This document shows positions 56,573 through 63,940 of a stretch of DNA of 64,000 bases, in pieces (position 1 is the first letter of the stretch; every line of letters starts with the position of its first letter). This DNA is from JAVBOW01 sp031550125 (GTDB lineage: Bacteria > Bacteroidota > Bacteroidia > Bacteroidales > Rikenellaceae). The stretch lies in contig JAVBOW010000017.1 of NCBI GenBank assembly GCA_031550125.1, positions 45,291 through 109,290 of the forward strand. Reading direction: 5' to 3'. Position numbers and translations under genes: made by a program. The notes under the pieces are model-generated. The model did not search any database. It was not told the DNA's origin and was given only the letters and a program-made list of their open reading frames with translations.

Positions 56573-57373
56573 TTGCCGGCGTATACGTTTTATGATGGCG
56601 GAGCGAGACGGTTTTGCCTTTTCCGCGCTGCGGCATTGTGCTGCGCAGTCGCGCTGTCGGTTTCATGCGGACGCCGGCCGAGTCCGCTTCCCGGCCCGGA
56701 CGGGAAAATTACCTCGATAGCACACCTTAAATCGCTTTATAACGGCTATCCTGTGGAGATACGGGAGGGTGTCTCTGTACGGGGGCTTGTCATAAGCAGC
56801 GACCGTACGGGCAACCTTCCGCATTCCATGGTGATAGAGGACGCCACGGGCGGCATCGAAGTGAAGACGGCCGCCGGCAATCTTTTCGAGATATATCCTC
56901 AAGGCGTTACGGTAACGGTGAATTGCAACGGCCTTACGTTGGGTTCTTACGGCGGGTCGCCTCAGCTGGGTTTCGGTACGGGCGATTACGAGGCGGGATT
57001 GATCCCCGCATACGACCTTGAGTGGCGCGTCGCTGACGCAGGCCTGCCTCAGGTCGATATTCCGGCCCGCACGCTTGGCCTGCCCGAACTTTCCATGCGT
57101 TACATGAATTGCTGGGTAAGGATAGCCGATGTGCAATTCGCCGCGGAAGAACTGGGGCTACACTGGGGCGATGCAGACCAGACGGTGGAGAGACATCTGG
57201 TTGATCATGCGGGCGACACGCTCGCCGTAAGGGTACTCCGCGGAGCTATGACAGGCACGCCGCTCCCGCAGGGAAGCGGCTTTGCGGAGGGCATACTCGG
57301 CTGGTTCAACGGATCGTTCAACCTGCGGCCGGTGAGCGCGGGACACGCGGTTATGAATTCGCCGCGCTTCTGA
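56573..57373 (+). CDS. DUF5689-type OB-fold lipoprotein
   Basis: A 266-residue exported protein with a lipoprotein signal (VALSVSC). The rest is an OB-fold-like beta domain with VEIREGVSVRGLVISSDRTG, SMVIEDATGGIEVKT and MRYMNCWVRIADVQF, the DUF5689 pattern. No ATG is available: TTG 56573, 4 nt after the DHOD-like stop, keeps the full signal peptide. Function unknown. It is the last gene before the tRNA-related repeat and the A+T-rich island. Confidence 0.72.
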   Translation: MPAYTFYDGGARRFCLFRAAALCCAVALSVSCGRRPSPLPGPDGKITSIAHLKSLYNGYPVEIREGVSVRGLVISSDRTGNLPHSMVIEDATGGIEVKTAAGNLFEIYPQGVTVTVNCNGLTLGSYGGSPQLGFGTGDYEAGLIPAYDLEWRVADAGLPQVDIPARTLGLPELSMRYMNCWVRIADVQFAAEELGLHWGDADQTVERHLVDHAGDTLAVRVLRGAMTGTPLPQGSGFAEGILGWFNGSFNLRPVSAGHAVMNSPRF

Positions 57374-57452
57374 CAACCTCACTCTATGGGCCAGTTTCGA
57401 TTATGTATAGGTTTTGACGGATCAGTCTCCTGTTAGTGAATTTGCAGGTTTC

Positions 57453-57563
57453 AACCCCTCTAAAACGCACTATTTTGCTACCCGCTCGGAAATGAAAACG
57501 CCGTATTCGTCTGAAATACGGCGTTTTACTCAGTATTGCTATGTTACCTGGCGGAGAGGGGGG
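57453..57563 (+). repeat. Left copy of the tRNA-Ser 3'-end repeat (putative attL)
   Basis: About 110 bases matching 63829-63940 in the same orientation. Two parts are identical: the 15-mer CACTATTTTGCTACC (57468-57482; 63844-63858) and a 30-mer 57534-57563 (63911-63940) that includes the tRNA 3' end. The middle is a terminator hairpin in both copies but with different stem sequence. Confidence 0.8.
57495..57527. terminator. Terminator inside the left tRNA repeat
   Basis: Perfect 13-bp stem (57495-57507 with 57515-57527), 7-nt loop, with A4/T4 tails on both sides, in the position of the tRNA-Ser terminator seen at the right copy. Confidence 0.75.
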
Positions 57564-57565
57564 AT
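57549..57565 (-). tRNA. tRNA-Ser 3'-end fragment (not a functional tRNA)
   Basis: Minus-strand sequence ending in CTCTCCGCCA repeats the last 15 to 17 bases of the tRNA-Ser gene at the right edge, then diverges. It is too short to be a tRNA and marks the displaced attachment site. Confidence 0.75.
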
Positions 57566-57622
57566 TTTGTGCCTTTCCCTAATCGCCTTATAGTCAATAT
57601 CTCAAAAACCAAGATTCGAGAC

Positions 57623-57636
57623 TGTCACCGATTTTG
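57623..57636 (+). repeat. 14-bp direct repeat, left copy
   Basis: TGTCACCGATTTTG occurs here and at 63807-63820 in the same orientation, each about 60-100 bases inside an island end. Possible arm-type integrase sites. Confidence 0.5.
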
Positions 57637-57742
57637 TCCGGGCTCTCTTGCGGCCGGTTGCGCCGCGATTCATTATCAGTACAAAAGTAGTGATAATTCC
57701 GAATAAACCAAAGCCTTATTCGGCAGAAAATCCTCACACCAA

Positions 57743-59230
57743 CTATCTAACATTATATACCTTAACCGGCGTATATTTCAGTTGAGGCATAGCTAGTCCC
57801 AAATCAGCATTGATATATGTCGGATCGCATATCAGGTATTTATCTCCATTGACCATAATGTAGTCACCGGCCAGGCTGGTGTCGTTGAATTTAACCGCCG
57901 TTGCCAGGTGAACTCCCGGATAATAAACCAACACGACAGGCATCTTTAATAGATTACGAACCAATTGCGCGAAAAGTATCGAGCGGTCTTCACAGTCAGA
58001 AAAAGACGATTCGATGGTTTCTTCGGCAAAAAAGAATTTTTCATAGCTGAATTGATCGTCGTCGGTCTTGTACTCAAAAGCCTTCTGGACGAAATGCAGC
58101 AGCCAATTTACCGCTTCCGTCTGAGATTTATTGATGACCTTGGGAGCTATTTCTGCGTCTATGCTCTTATATGTGATGGGGTCAAGCGGAGCTTCCGCAT
58201 ACACAGAGAACTCCACGCATGGATAATCACGGTAAAAGTCGACAATATTTTTATCGATTTTCAATGCATAGGGCTTATTCTCGAATACCAGGGTTTTTGT
58301 TATCGGTGCAACTGTGAATTTCGGGATCGTATTGATCTGCAAATTCATACTATTCTGAGCCTCTGCATAGTCGATGGGACACGTTTCCACCGACCTGAGA
58401 TCCTTATGGCTCGGGTTTATGGTATAATAATTTACTGGAGCGCCCGTGCCGTATCGGAAATACATACAGTTGGTTACCTCGTTGGCAAACGCGATCAGGG
58501 GAATGAGTTCGTTTCCGCATCGGCCTATTTTGGCACGATACCCCAATTGGTTGAGCATAAAAACCTCAAAAACGACCTGTTCGTTAGCGCTACCACCGGG
58601 GGCATATGCCTTAAAGACCTTTCCCAACAATTGATATAATCCCCAATCATTAAGCTGCAACTCAGCCTTTATGCGCTTCGTTTCGTTTAGTATATCGTGA
58701 TAGGGGGTATTGACCAATGATCTCCAGTAATTGGCAATATCTCTTTCCGAAACCCCCGACAAGCGTAGCGATGGGAAAGCTATGCTTTGCAATCGGATAT
58801 CCGTTCCAAAAAATACGGTCTTTACGGAGAGCTGTGGCTCGGGCGCATGCGGTTCGGGATCAGGCACAATCGGGGCGACCGGGTCGGGAATTGACACGGG
58901 AGCGACGGGAGGTTCTGGCGTGGGTATCTTGACAGGCTCCGGCTGGGGCGTATCTTCGTCATATACCGGGGGAATCGGTATCGGTTTTTTGATCGGCGGC
59001 TCAGGCTTTTGCAAATTGTAAGCCTTCCACTTCGTTTCCAGGAAACGGGCATATTCCCGGTTGAGCGAATCGCGGTAGGCAGCAAAATCTTTCCGTTTTT
59101 TTTGCTTATGCTCATCAAAAGCCTTCTGTTGCTGCTGCTTGTATTTTTCGAAGTCGGATTGAGCTGCTGTCGTGCCGACGAGAAGAAAGCCAAGGGCTAT
59201 GCATAGAACTGTTTTATAATTTCTCATCAT
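57743..59230 (-). CDS. Secreted transglutaminase-like protein with proline-rich linker
   Basis: A 495-residue protein with a signal peptide (ending TTAAQ). Residues 25-75 are a Lys/Gln-rich helical segment (KYKQQQQKAFDEHKQKKRK), 75-135 a Pro-rich linker (PEPPVAPVSIPDPVAP). The C-terminal 360 residues end in a transglutaminase-like core with a Cys-His-Asp set: SFSDCEDRSILFAQL, YYPGVHLATAVKF and KYLICDPTYINADLG. Such enzymes cross-link or cleave peptides; here it would act outside the cytoplasm. It is the distal gene of the island cluster, separated by a terminator-like hairpin from the multidomain lipoprotein. Two start ATGs (59230, 59227). Confidence 0.78.
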   Translation of the reverse strand: MMRNYKTVLCIALGFLLVGTTAAQSDFEKYKQQQQKAFDEHKQKKRKDFAAYRDSLNREYARFLETKWKAYNLQKPEPPIKKPIPIPPVYDEDTPQPEPVKIPTPEPPVAPVSIPDPVAPIVPDPEPHAPEPQLSVKTVFFGTDIRLQSIAFPSLRLSGVSERDIANYWRSLVNTPYHDILNETKRIKAELQLNDWGLYQLLGKVFKAYAPGGSANEQVVFEVFMLNQLGYRAKIGRCGNELIPLIAFANEVTNCMYFRYGTGAPVNYYTINPSHKDLRSVETCPIDYAEAQNSMNLQINTIPKFTVAPITKTLVFENKPYALKIDKNIVDFYRDYPCVEFSVYAEAPLDPITYKSIDAEIAPKVINKSQTEAVNWLLHFVQKAFEYKTDDDQFSYEKFFFAEETIESSFSDCEDRSILFAQLVRNLLKMPVVLVYYPGVHLATAVKFNDTSLAGDYIMVNGDKYLICDPTYINADLGLAMPQLKYTPVKVYNVR

Positions 59231-59251
59231 GTTCTACTTATCCGGGTTTCC

Positions 59252-59283
59252 AAAAGGCAGCGCAAGCCATAGCTTGCGCTGCC
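59252..59283 (-). terminator. Hairpin between the lipoprotein and transglutaminase-like genes
   Basis: Perfect 12-bp stem (59256-59267 with 59272-59283) and 4-nt loop; on the minus strand it is followed by TTTT. It could partially terminate the operon before its last gene. Confidence 0.65.
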
Positions 59284-59303
59284 GGATTTGCTATATCATT
59301 AAT

Positions 59304-61217
59304 TTATGGCAGTGTGCGGACGCAACGGCAATATCCATATACGATATAGGAATCATATTTCGTAGATCCGTCGTTAAAGGCTACGCAGTAATAGTAAGCG
59401 TAACCTGCCGTTGAACTCCAATAGTAATTATTATAGAGACTGGAATTAAAGCTTCCTATAATATTACGATTAGAATATATAGTAGTCAGTTCATTTAATG
59501 TAGGCATTCTCCAATCGGTAAATCCGCCTACGATGGAACTCTCACATAGATTATATGCACTGTTATGAGTTATGGAAGAAGAAGAGATGTCGCTCTTTTG
59601 CACCATGATGCCAGCTGCCGATAAAACTACATAATAAGGTGATTCTGGCTTGAAGTTTACCTGAATGCCGTATGCCGTGCCGGCGCTGTTGGTTGCGTAG
59701 GCCCTGACGTAATAAGTAGTACCATTTGTTAATCCCGATATATTATTACTGAAACTGCCGGAGCCGGAACCCGACACAATCTGCTTGCTGTCGCTGACGG
59801 TCGGATTGGGATTGGTGCTGTATACGAATCCCCGTTCGGTATACGTTGGGTCGCCTACGGTAATGATGACCCCATTAAAAGTGGCTGTTGTTCCGTCGAT
59901 GTTCGTTACGGCTCCGGTAGTGACTGTCGCTGCGAAAGGAGTGTAATCGCAAGTCACTTCCTGGCCGTACTCTGTTCCCTTCTCATGTATCGCATAGGCC
60001 CGCACATAATAAATTTTATCCGCACTCAATCCTGTCATATTGCTACTGAAAACTCCTGCCCCATAGCCGGAAACAACTTTCTTTGTGTCACTATCTACTG
60101 TCGGGTTATGGGCTAACCCATACACAAATCCACGCTCCGTATATGCAGGATTGCCTACAAATGAAACCTCTCCGTTGAAGGTAACCGTACCAATACCTAT
60201 ATTTTTGTTCGTCACTTCGTTAGTGTGTACTCTCGGCGCTAATGCCGTCGCGGTGAACCTAGTTTCGTTACTGCTATATGCCGCCCCTGCGTTATTGATA
60301 GCATATGCACGCACATAATATTTCTGATCGAGCGTTAAATCGGTTGCATTTGCTGAATAATCCATATTCTCAGTTACGGGTGCGGTCAGTCTGGAGATTG
60401 TATTCTCTAATGTCGGCATTGAGGATTTTGAATAAACAAATCCTCGCTCAGTATAGCCTAATGACCGCGACGACGATCCCGTATCTGTTATTTTCCCATT
60501 GAATGTTGCGGTAGTGGCGGTAATGTTTGTTACATCCAGTACATTAAGGGTAGCCAATCTTCTGTCGTTTATCGCACATACGGTCAATTGTTTACTTCCG
60601 TTATCGGAAGTGACGTGAATCGTTGTCGTATTTTCACCACTTGTCAATTTTTCCCGGTCGATGGTAACTATAATAGCCTGCGTGGCTCCGGCCTTGAGCG
60701 TGCCAGATCCTTTGCTTATATTGGTTATCCAAACGCATGCCTTGGTTATCTGCCATTCCAGCGACTCCGGGCCGTCGTTAAAGATATTGAATGACCTGGT
60801 TACGTCCGCTTCTGCGCCACCGAAATCAAGTCTGTCGATATTCTGCTTGTCATTATCCGTAATCCGAAGAGACGGCGGCAGTTTTTCTATTTGTACATCG
60901 CCTTTATTCGTTCTCCCTGCGGAAACCGTTATCGCATAGCTTGACAAGTCGGAGTACCCCGTTTTTGTCACCTGCAAAGTGTAGTTACCTGCCTTGAGTT
61001 CCGTAAATTCATATTGGCCCTCATTCCCTGTCACTGTTTTTGTCCCCAGCGGATTGAGTTGAACGCCCGCAGATCGCACGGGTTCTCCCGTAGCCTTGTC
61101 TGTTATTACACCGTATATGCTCCCTGTCGTGTCTTCGCTTACACCACCATCTCCCGCACACCCATGACAACAGAAAGCCAGCAATGCTATTGGGAAAATA
61201 GCTAATAACTGTCTCAT
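59304..61217 (-). CDS. Multidomain surface lipoprotein: regulatory-like domain, BACON, FN3-like repeats, DUF1566 end
   Basis: A 637-residue lipoprotein (Cys20 in CCHGC). Domains in order: carboxypeptidase-regulatory-like (about 33-110, GVITDKATGEPVRSAGVQL), BACON-like (112-220, ESLEWQITKACVWI), three FN3-like repeats (225-525) each with YTERGFVY and YYVRAYA, and a C-terminal DUF1566/Lcl lectin-like domain (530-637) with GGFTDWRMPTLNELTTIYSN and YYWSSTAGYAYYYC. The last 45 residues are extremely rich in Tyr, Ser and Asn with several Cys. This architecture suits a surface-displayed ligand-binding protein. Three genes sit in tight series upstream. Confidence 0.82.
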   Translation of the reverse strand: MRQLLAIFPIALLAFCCHGCAGDGGVSEDTTGSIYGVITDKATGEPVRSAGVQLNPLGTKTVTGNEGQYEFTELKAGNYTLQVTKTGYSDLSSYAITVSAGRTNKGDVQIEKLPPSLRITDNDKQNIDRLDFGGAEADVTRSFNIFNDGPESLEWQITKACVWITNISKGSGTLKAGATQAIIVTIDREKLTSGENTTTIHVTSDNGSKQLTVCAINDRRLATLNVLDVTNITATTATFNGKITDTGSSSRSLGYTERGFVYSKSSMPTLENTISRLTAPVTENMDYSANATDLTLDQKYYVRAYAINNAGAAYSSNETRFTATALAPRVHTNEVTNKNIGIGTVTFNGEVSFVGNPAYTERGFVYGLAHNPTVDSDTKKVVSGYGAGVFSSNMTGLSADKIYYVRAYAIHEKGTEYGQEVTCDYTPFAATVTTGAVTNIDGTTATFNGVIITVGDPTYTERGFVYSTNPNPTVSDSKQIVSGSGSGSFSNNISGLTNGTTYYVRAYATNSAGTAYGIQVNFKPESPYYVVLSAAGIMVQKSDISSSSITHNSAYNLCESSIVGGFTDWRMPTLNELTTIYSNRNIIGSFNSSLYNNYYWSSTAGYAYYYCVAFNDGSTKYDSYIVYGYCRCVRTLP

Positions 61218-61222
61218 AGTAA

Positions 61223-61552
61223 CTACGGATTAATGATTAATGAAATATTCGCTTCGGTCTTTTCTCCGACAATGGCCGTAACTGTTTTGCGATTAGTGCT
61301 GTACCCCGTCTTTTGCACGGTTACTGTATACTGCTGAGGATCGAGGTCGGCAAACTCAAAACGTCCGTCAGTTCCAGTAGTTTTTGTTTTGCCGCCGGGG
61401 CTAAGAACTACATTCGCATTGGCAAGCGGTTCGCCGGTTTCGCTGTCGCTGACCACGCCATAGAGCGTGGCAAAATGATCGTATTCCTTTTTCGAGCACG
61501 ATGTGCCTATTGCCAGCGCTATAATCAAACTAAATAGCAGTATTTTTTTCAT
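61223..61552 (-). CDS. Small carboxypeptidase-regulatory-like lipoprotein
   Basis: A 109-residue lipoprotein with lipobox AIGTSC (Cys19). The mature part is one carboxypeptidase-regulatory-like beta domain (LYGVVSDSETGEPLANANVV, then TTGTDGRFEFADLDPQQYTV), the same fold as the first domain of the next gene, suggesting duplication. Domains of this type are often on outer-membrane or surface proteins. It ends 5 nt before the multidomain lipoprotein and starts 9 nt after the gene upstream: clear operon. Confidence 0.85.
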   Translation of the reverse strand: MKKILLFSLIIALAIGTSCSKKEYDHFATLYGVVSDSETGEPLANANVVLSPGGKTKTTGTDGRFEFADLDPQQYTVTVQKTGYSTNRKTVTAIVGEKTEANISLIINP

Positions 61553-61561
61553 ATCGAAGTT

Positions 61562-62356
61562 TTAAAAGTTTAAGCTCAACATCACGCCATTGGATTGCGG
61601 CGAGGCATACGGTGCAATATGCAGGCTGGCATCGCCTATCACGACGTGCTTTTTGCCTTTGGCAACTACGCCGTCGATCACGTTCCAGGCATACATAGCC
61701 ACCGCTCCGGCGATACAGCCGTTGCGTATATTCTGCATATTGTCGGCTTTGTTGATGTAGTTCTGCCTTTCAGAAGCGTTGTGTGTGCTGTTGATCTTAG
61801 ATTCATAGGAAGATCGTAAGCCTTCGCTTATAACCACACCACCCAGCATTGCTACTTCTGCCGTGATAAAAAATATCCCTTTGCCTGTGCTGCCCTTATG
61901 CAGCTGAGCCATACCCGGGACAAAGACGCGGGGCGAGAAGCCATACTGGTTAGTAACCTTTACTCTCTCATACTCATAAGTCGGATTCTTGGCCGTCTGC
62001 ACCAAGAGACTTACGTGATATTGTCCGTTTCCATAGCGTTCCCAGTATTCATCGATTATGCGGGCTTTTACGGTGAGTTCATCACTCCCGCTGACCTGTA
62101 TCGCCCCGTCCTTTATGATCACCTTCGCCCTTTGGCCGGTAGCTACGCTACGGCGTTCGATAATCGTTTGGGCGGCCTTATTCCTTGCACTCTCCAAATC
62201 GCTCCCATCAGCCGAAACAACTTCGATGTATGAATTAGTTTCTTCCTGAAAAAAACCGTTTACCCATTGAGGGCGTTCCTGTGAAGAAGCGCCCTGCGCC
62301 ACCGCCGTAGCGATGAGCAGGACACAACTCGTTACTGATAAAATCCACTTTATCAT
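61562..62356 (-). CDS. LPP20-like exported protein with C-terminal membrane/beta region
   Basis: A 264-residue protein with a signal peptide (ATAVAQ). Residues 25-140 resemble LPP20-type proteins (PQWVNGFFQEETNSYIEVVS, with SARNKAAQTIIERRS and an Asp/Glu-rich strand). The C-terminal 120 residues hold one or two hydrophobic segments (GIFFITAEVAMLGGVVI and GCIAGAVAMYAWNVI) and end in a short aromatic Phe (SLNF), a pattern that can mark outer-membrane proteins. Function unknown. It is 8 nt downstream of the LPP20-like lipoprotein gene. Confidence 0.65.
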   Translation of the reverse strand: MIKWILSVTSCVLLIATAVAQGASSQERPQWVNGFFQEETNSYIEVVSADGSDLESARNKAAQTIIERRSVATGQRAKVIIKDGAIQVSGSDELTVKARIIDEYWERYGNGQYHVSLLVQTAKNPTYEYERVKVTNQYGFSPRVFVPGMAQLHKGSTGKGIFFITAEVAMLGGVVISEGLRSSYESKINSTHNASERQNYINKADNMQNIRNGCIAGAVAMYAWNVIDGVVAKGKKHVVIGDASLHIAPYASPQSNGVMLSLNF

Positions 62357-62364
62357 GGTGTATG

Positions 62365-62967
62365 CTATTTATCTTCCTTAAATTTCTTGAAATTTTCATC
62401 CATTTTCTTGCGGAATTCCTGTTCATTGAATCGGATTCTTAATTCCTCATCCTTTGATACGTGCTCAACTATTTTATCTTCTATTGCCTTCTTGTACACC
62501 CGTATACCTACAAAGCAGGTAACATCTCCCTTGTCATCGACAGCAGAGAATTTCGGCCCGCTGGTGGCTCTCGTATCGTTGATTACCGCATCGATAATTT
62601 GAGTGCCCGCCCGTTCAATGTGTGTCTGAGCATCAGACCCGGCGTTATTACCGATATAATTGCTGTAATCATCGATCGCCCCCTTATATGCGTGTTTCAT
62701 TTTCTGGCGAACGATGTTCTGAGCATTGGTCAAAGCGGAAGTTTGGAGTACGTCCATCCTATTCTTTGGCCCTGATGCAATACCGGTAGCACCAAAATAA
62801 TCATCAGTGTCATATTCCGCACATGGAATTTCAAATGTGTCGCCAAACGGACTTCCTGCTTTGAGTTTATGCTCTGTAGCAGCGGGTTTGGTTGTTCCGC
62901 AACCTACGATTGCAAATGATGCAATTGCGACAAAGGCAATACTCAGAAGTTGATTTTTCGTTTTCAT
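62365..62967 (-). CDS. LPP20-like lipoprotein
   Basis: A 200-residue lipoprotein with lipobox AIVGC (Cys23). The mature part is LPP20-like (DDYFGATGIASGPKNRMDVL, NAQNIVRQKMKHAYKGAIDD) with a long helical, charged C-terminus (EHVSKDEELRIRFNEQEFR). LPP20-family lipoproteins sit on the outer membrane of several Gram-negatives; role here is unknown. First gene of the island operon; its likely promoter box is at 63108-63115, about 140 nt upstream, divergent from the XRE gene. Confidence 0.72.
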   Translation of the reverse strand: MKTKNQLLSIAFVAIASFAIVGCGTTKPAATEHKLKAGSPFGDTFEIPCAEYDTDDYFGATGIASGPKNRMDVLQTSALTNAQNIVRQKMKHAYKGAIDDYSNYIGNNAGSDAQTHIERAGTQIIDAVINDTRATSGPKFSAVDDKGDVTCFVGIRVYKKAIEDKIVEHVSKDEELRIRFNEQEFRKKMDENFKKFKEDK

Positions 62968-63107
62968 TTTTTGTGATTTTTAGTGACTCTTATGAAGGTT
63001 TGAGTGTTGCGATTTATTTTATTCTGATTATCAGAAGGAACGGCTTAGGCTACTAAAACGAGGAATGAAACGTACTTTCATTACATAAAGATTAACATGC
63101 TATGGCG

Positions 63108-63115
63108 CAAAGATA
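63108..63115 (-). promoter_or_regulatory. Bacteroidetes -7 box (TATCTTTG) for the island operon
   Basis: Minus-strand TATCTTTG matches TAnnTTTG; it would give the LPP20-like gene a leader of about 135 nt. Confidence 0.45.
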
Positions 63116-63196
63116 TAAAAATACTATTATAATAAGGATTATTAAATAAGGAAATTATGTGCGGTGAATAAAAAAGTAAACCTAACGTAAATTGGT

Positions 63197-63209
63197 CTCA
63201 TAAAATGAG
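63197..63209 (+). promoter_or_regulatory. Palindrome upstream of the XRE gene (candidate operator)
   Basis: CTCATAAAATGAG, two 5-bp arms around AAA, ends 7 bases before the ATG at 63216. Short palindromes at this position often serve autoregulation by XRE proteins; unproven here. Confidence 0.4.
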
Positions 63210-63215
63210 GTTAAG

Positions 63216-63452
63216 ATGCAAGACAAAAAAAAGGACGAACTGGATCCACGCATTAAGGAAATGGCGGCCAAAATACGTGAACTACGCATTAAAAAGGGTT
63301 ACTCCAATCACGAGACTTTCGCTTGGGATAATGAAATTAATCGCGTCCAATACTGGAAGGTCGAAAAAGGATCAAATATCACGGTAAAAACCCTACTTAA
63401 AATTTTAGACATCCACGAAATTTCGCTTTCAGATTTTTTTAAGGGCATGTGA
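63216..63452 (+). CDS. XRE-type helix-turn-helix regulator
   Basis: A 78-residue single-domain protein: IKEMAAKIRELRIKKGYSNH, then the recognition region AWDNEINRVQYWKVEKGSNI and TVKTLLKILDIHEISLSDFF, the usual five-helix XRE fold. It is divergent from the island operon, with a short palindrome just before its start, and probably controls the operon or itself. An alternative GTG/ATG further upstream is not needed. It is the only regulator in the island. Confidence 0.85.
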   Translation: MQDKKKDELDPRIKEMAAKIRELRIKKGYSNHETFAWDNEINRVQYWKVEKGSNITVKTLLKILDIHEISLSDFFKGM

Positions 63453-63496
63453 TGCCTAAGGCTTTGGCATAGGCAAGATCTATTTTGTCACACCAG

Positions 63497-63631
63497 CCCA
63501 TTGCCTGTTGGTAGCGGACCCGCATTGTATTCAAATAAGCCCTGCAAGGCTTCCGAAGGAACCGGCGTAGCCGGCCCCGGCCTTGCAGGGCTTATTTGAA
63601 TACATAATCTTTGCGTACAACGGGCAATGGG
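63497..63631. repeat. Large composite palindrome near the right island end
   Basis: A perfect 24-bp inverted repeat (63527-63550 with 63580-63603) with a 29-nt centre that contains another small GGC/GCC hairpin, nested in an outer inverted repeat of 14 bp with one mismatch (63497-63510 with 63618-63631). It follows the XRE gene by about 45 nt, so it may be its terminator, but the outer repeat is more than a terminator needs; a small palindromic mobile element is an alternative. Confidence 0.65.
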
Positions 63632-63806
63632 TTATTTGATGCTTAATCCATATTTTGAACGTAACTCGGTCCATACTTTTTAACATTTAATAGTTAAGAC
63701 AAAAGTATGAATCGGCGGCGACAAGCACGCTATGCAAGATGCAGCAAATCAGTAAATAAGATGCTGGATACAATCAATTCGGTGACATTTTTAACCCTTC
63801 GGAAAG

Positions 63807-63820
63807 TGTCACCGATTTTG
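63807..63820 (+). repeat. 14-bp direct repeat, right copy
   Basis: TGTCACCGATTTTG, identical to 57623-57636. An inverted GGTGACA at 63781-63787 pairs with its first seven bases. Confidence 0.5.
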
Positions 63821-63828
63821 ACCGTTTT

Positions 63829-63940
63829 AACTACCCCAAAACCCACTATTTTGCTACCTGCCCAAAAACAAAAATCGCCGAGATGTCTTGAATCTCAGCG
63901 ATTTTCCTAATATTGCTATGTTACCTGGCGGAGAGGGGGG
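63829..63940 (+). repeat. Right copy of the tRNA-Ser 3'-end repeat (putative attR)
   Basis: Partner of 57453-57563. It overlaps the 3' end of the intact tRNA-Ser gene and includes its downstream terminator. The stretch 63453-63828 to its left has no gene apart from the palindrome and repeats described separately. Confidence 0.8.
63871..63905 (-). terminator. Terminator of the tRNA-Ser gene
   Basis: 14-bp stem with one mismatch (63871-63884 with 63892-63905), loop 7 nt, with T4 on the minus strand, 21 nt beyond the tRNA 3' end. Confidence 0.8.

Larger units (their letters stand above)
57374..57742. other. Gene-free left boundary region of the island
   Basis: This stretch has no gene. It contains the left tRNA-related repeat (57453-57563) with its internal terminator (57495-57527), the 14-bp direct repeat at 57623-57636, and a minus-strand TACTTTTG (57682-57689) that matches the -7 consensus but has no gene downstream. 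To the right, composition drops in G+C. Confidence 0.65.
57534..63940. mobile_element. Putative genomic island integrated at tRNA-Ser
   Basis: The interval lies between identical 30-bp direct repeats that cover the 3' end of a tRNA-Ser gene; the intact tRNA sits at the right end and a fragment at the left, the classic arrangement after site-specific integration. The interior is visibly less G+C-rich than the flanks, holds five exported-protein genes on one strand and an XRE regulator on the other. No integrase, relaxase or transposase is visible, so it would be a non-autonomous or decayed element. Confidence 0.6.

Noticed and set aside
57682..57689. Minus-strand TACTTTTG boxes here, at 51637-51644 and at 63700-63707 as promoters
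   Set aside because: They fit the loose consensus but no gene lies downstream; frequency by chance is high in A+T-rich sequence.
63707..63910. A 67-codon plus-strand frame at the right island end
   Set aside because: It runs through repeats and the tRNA terminator, so it is not a gene.
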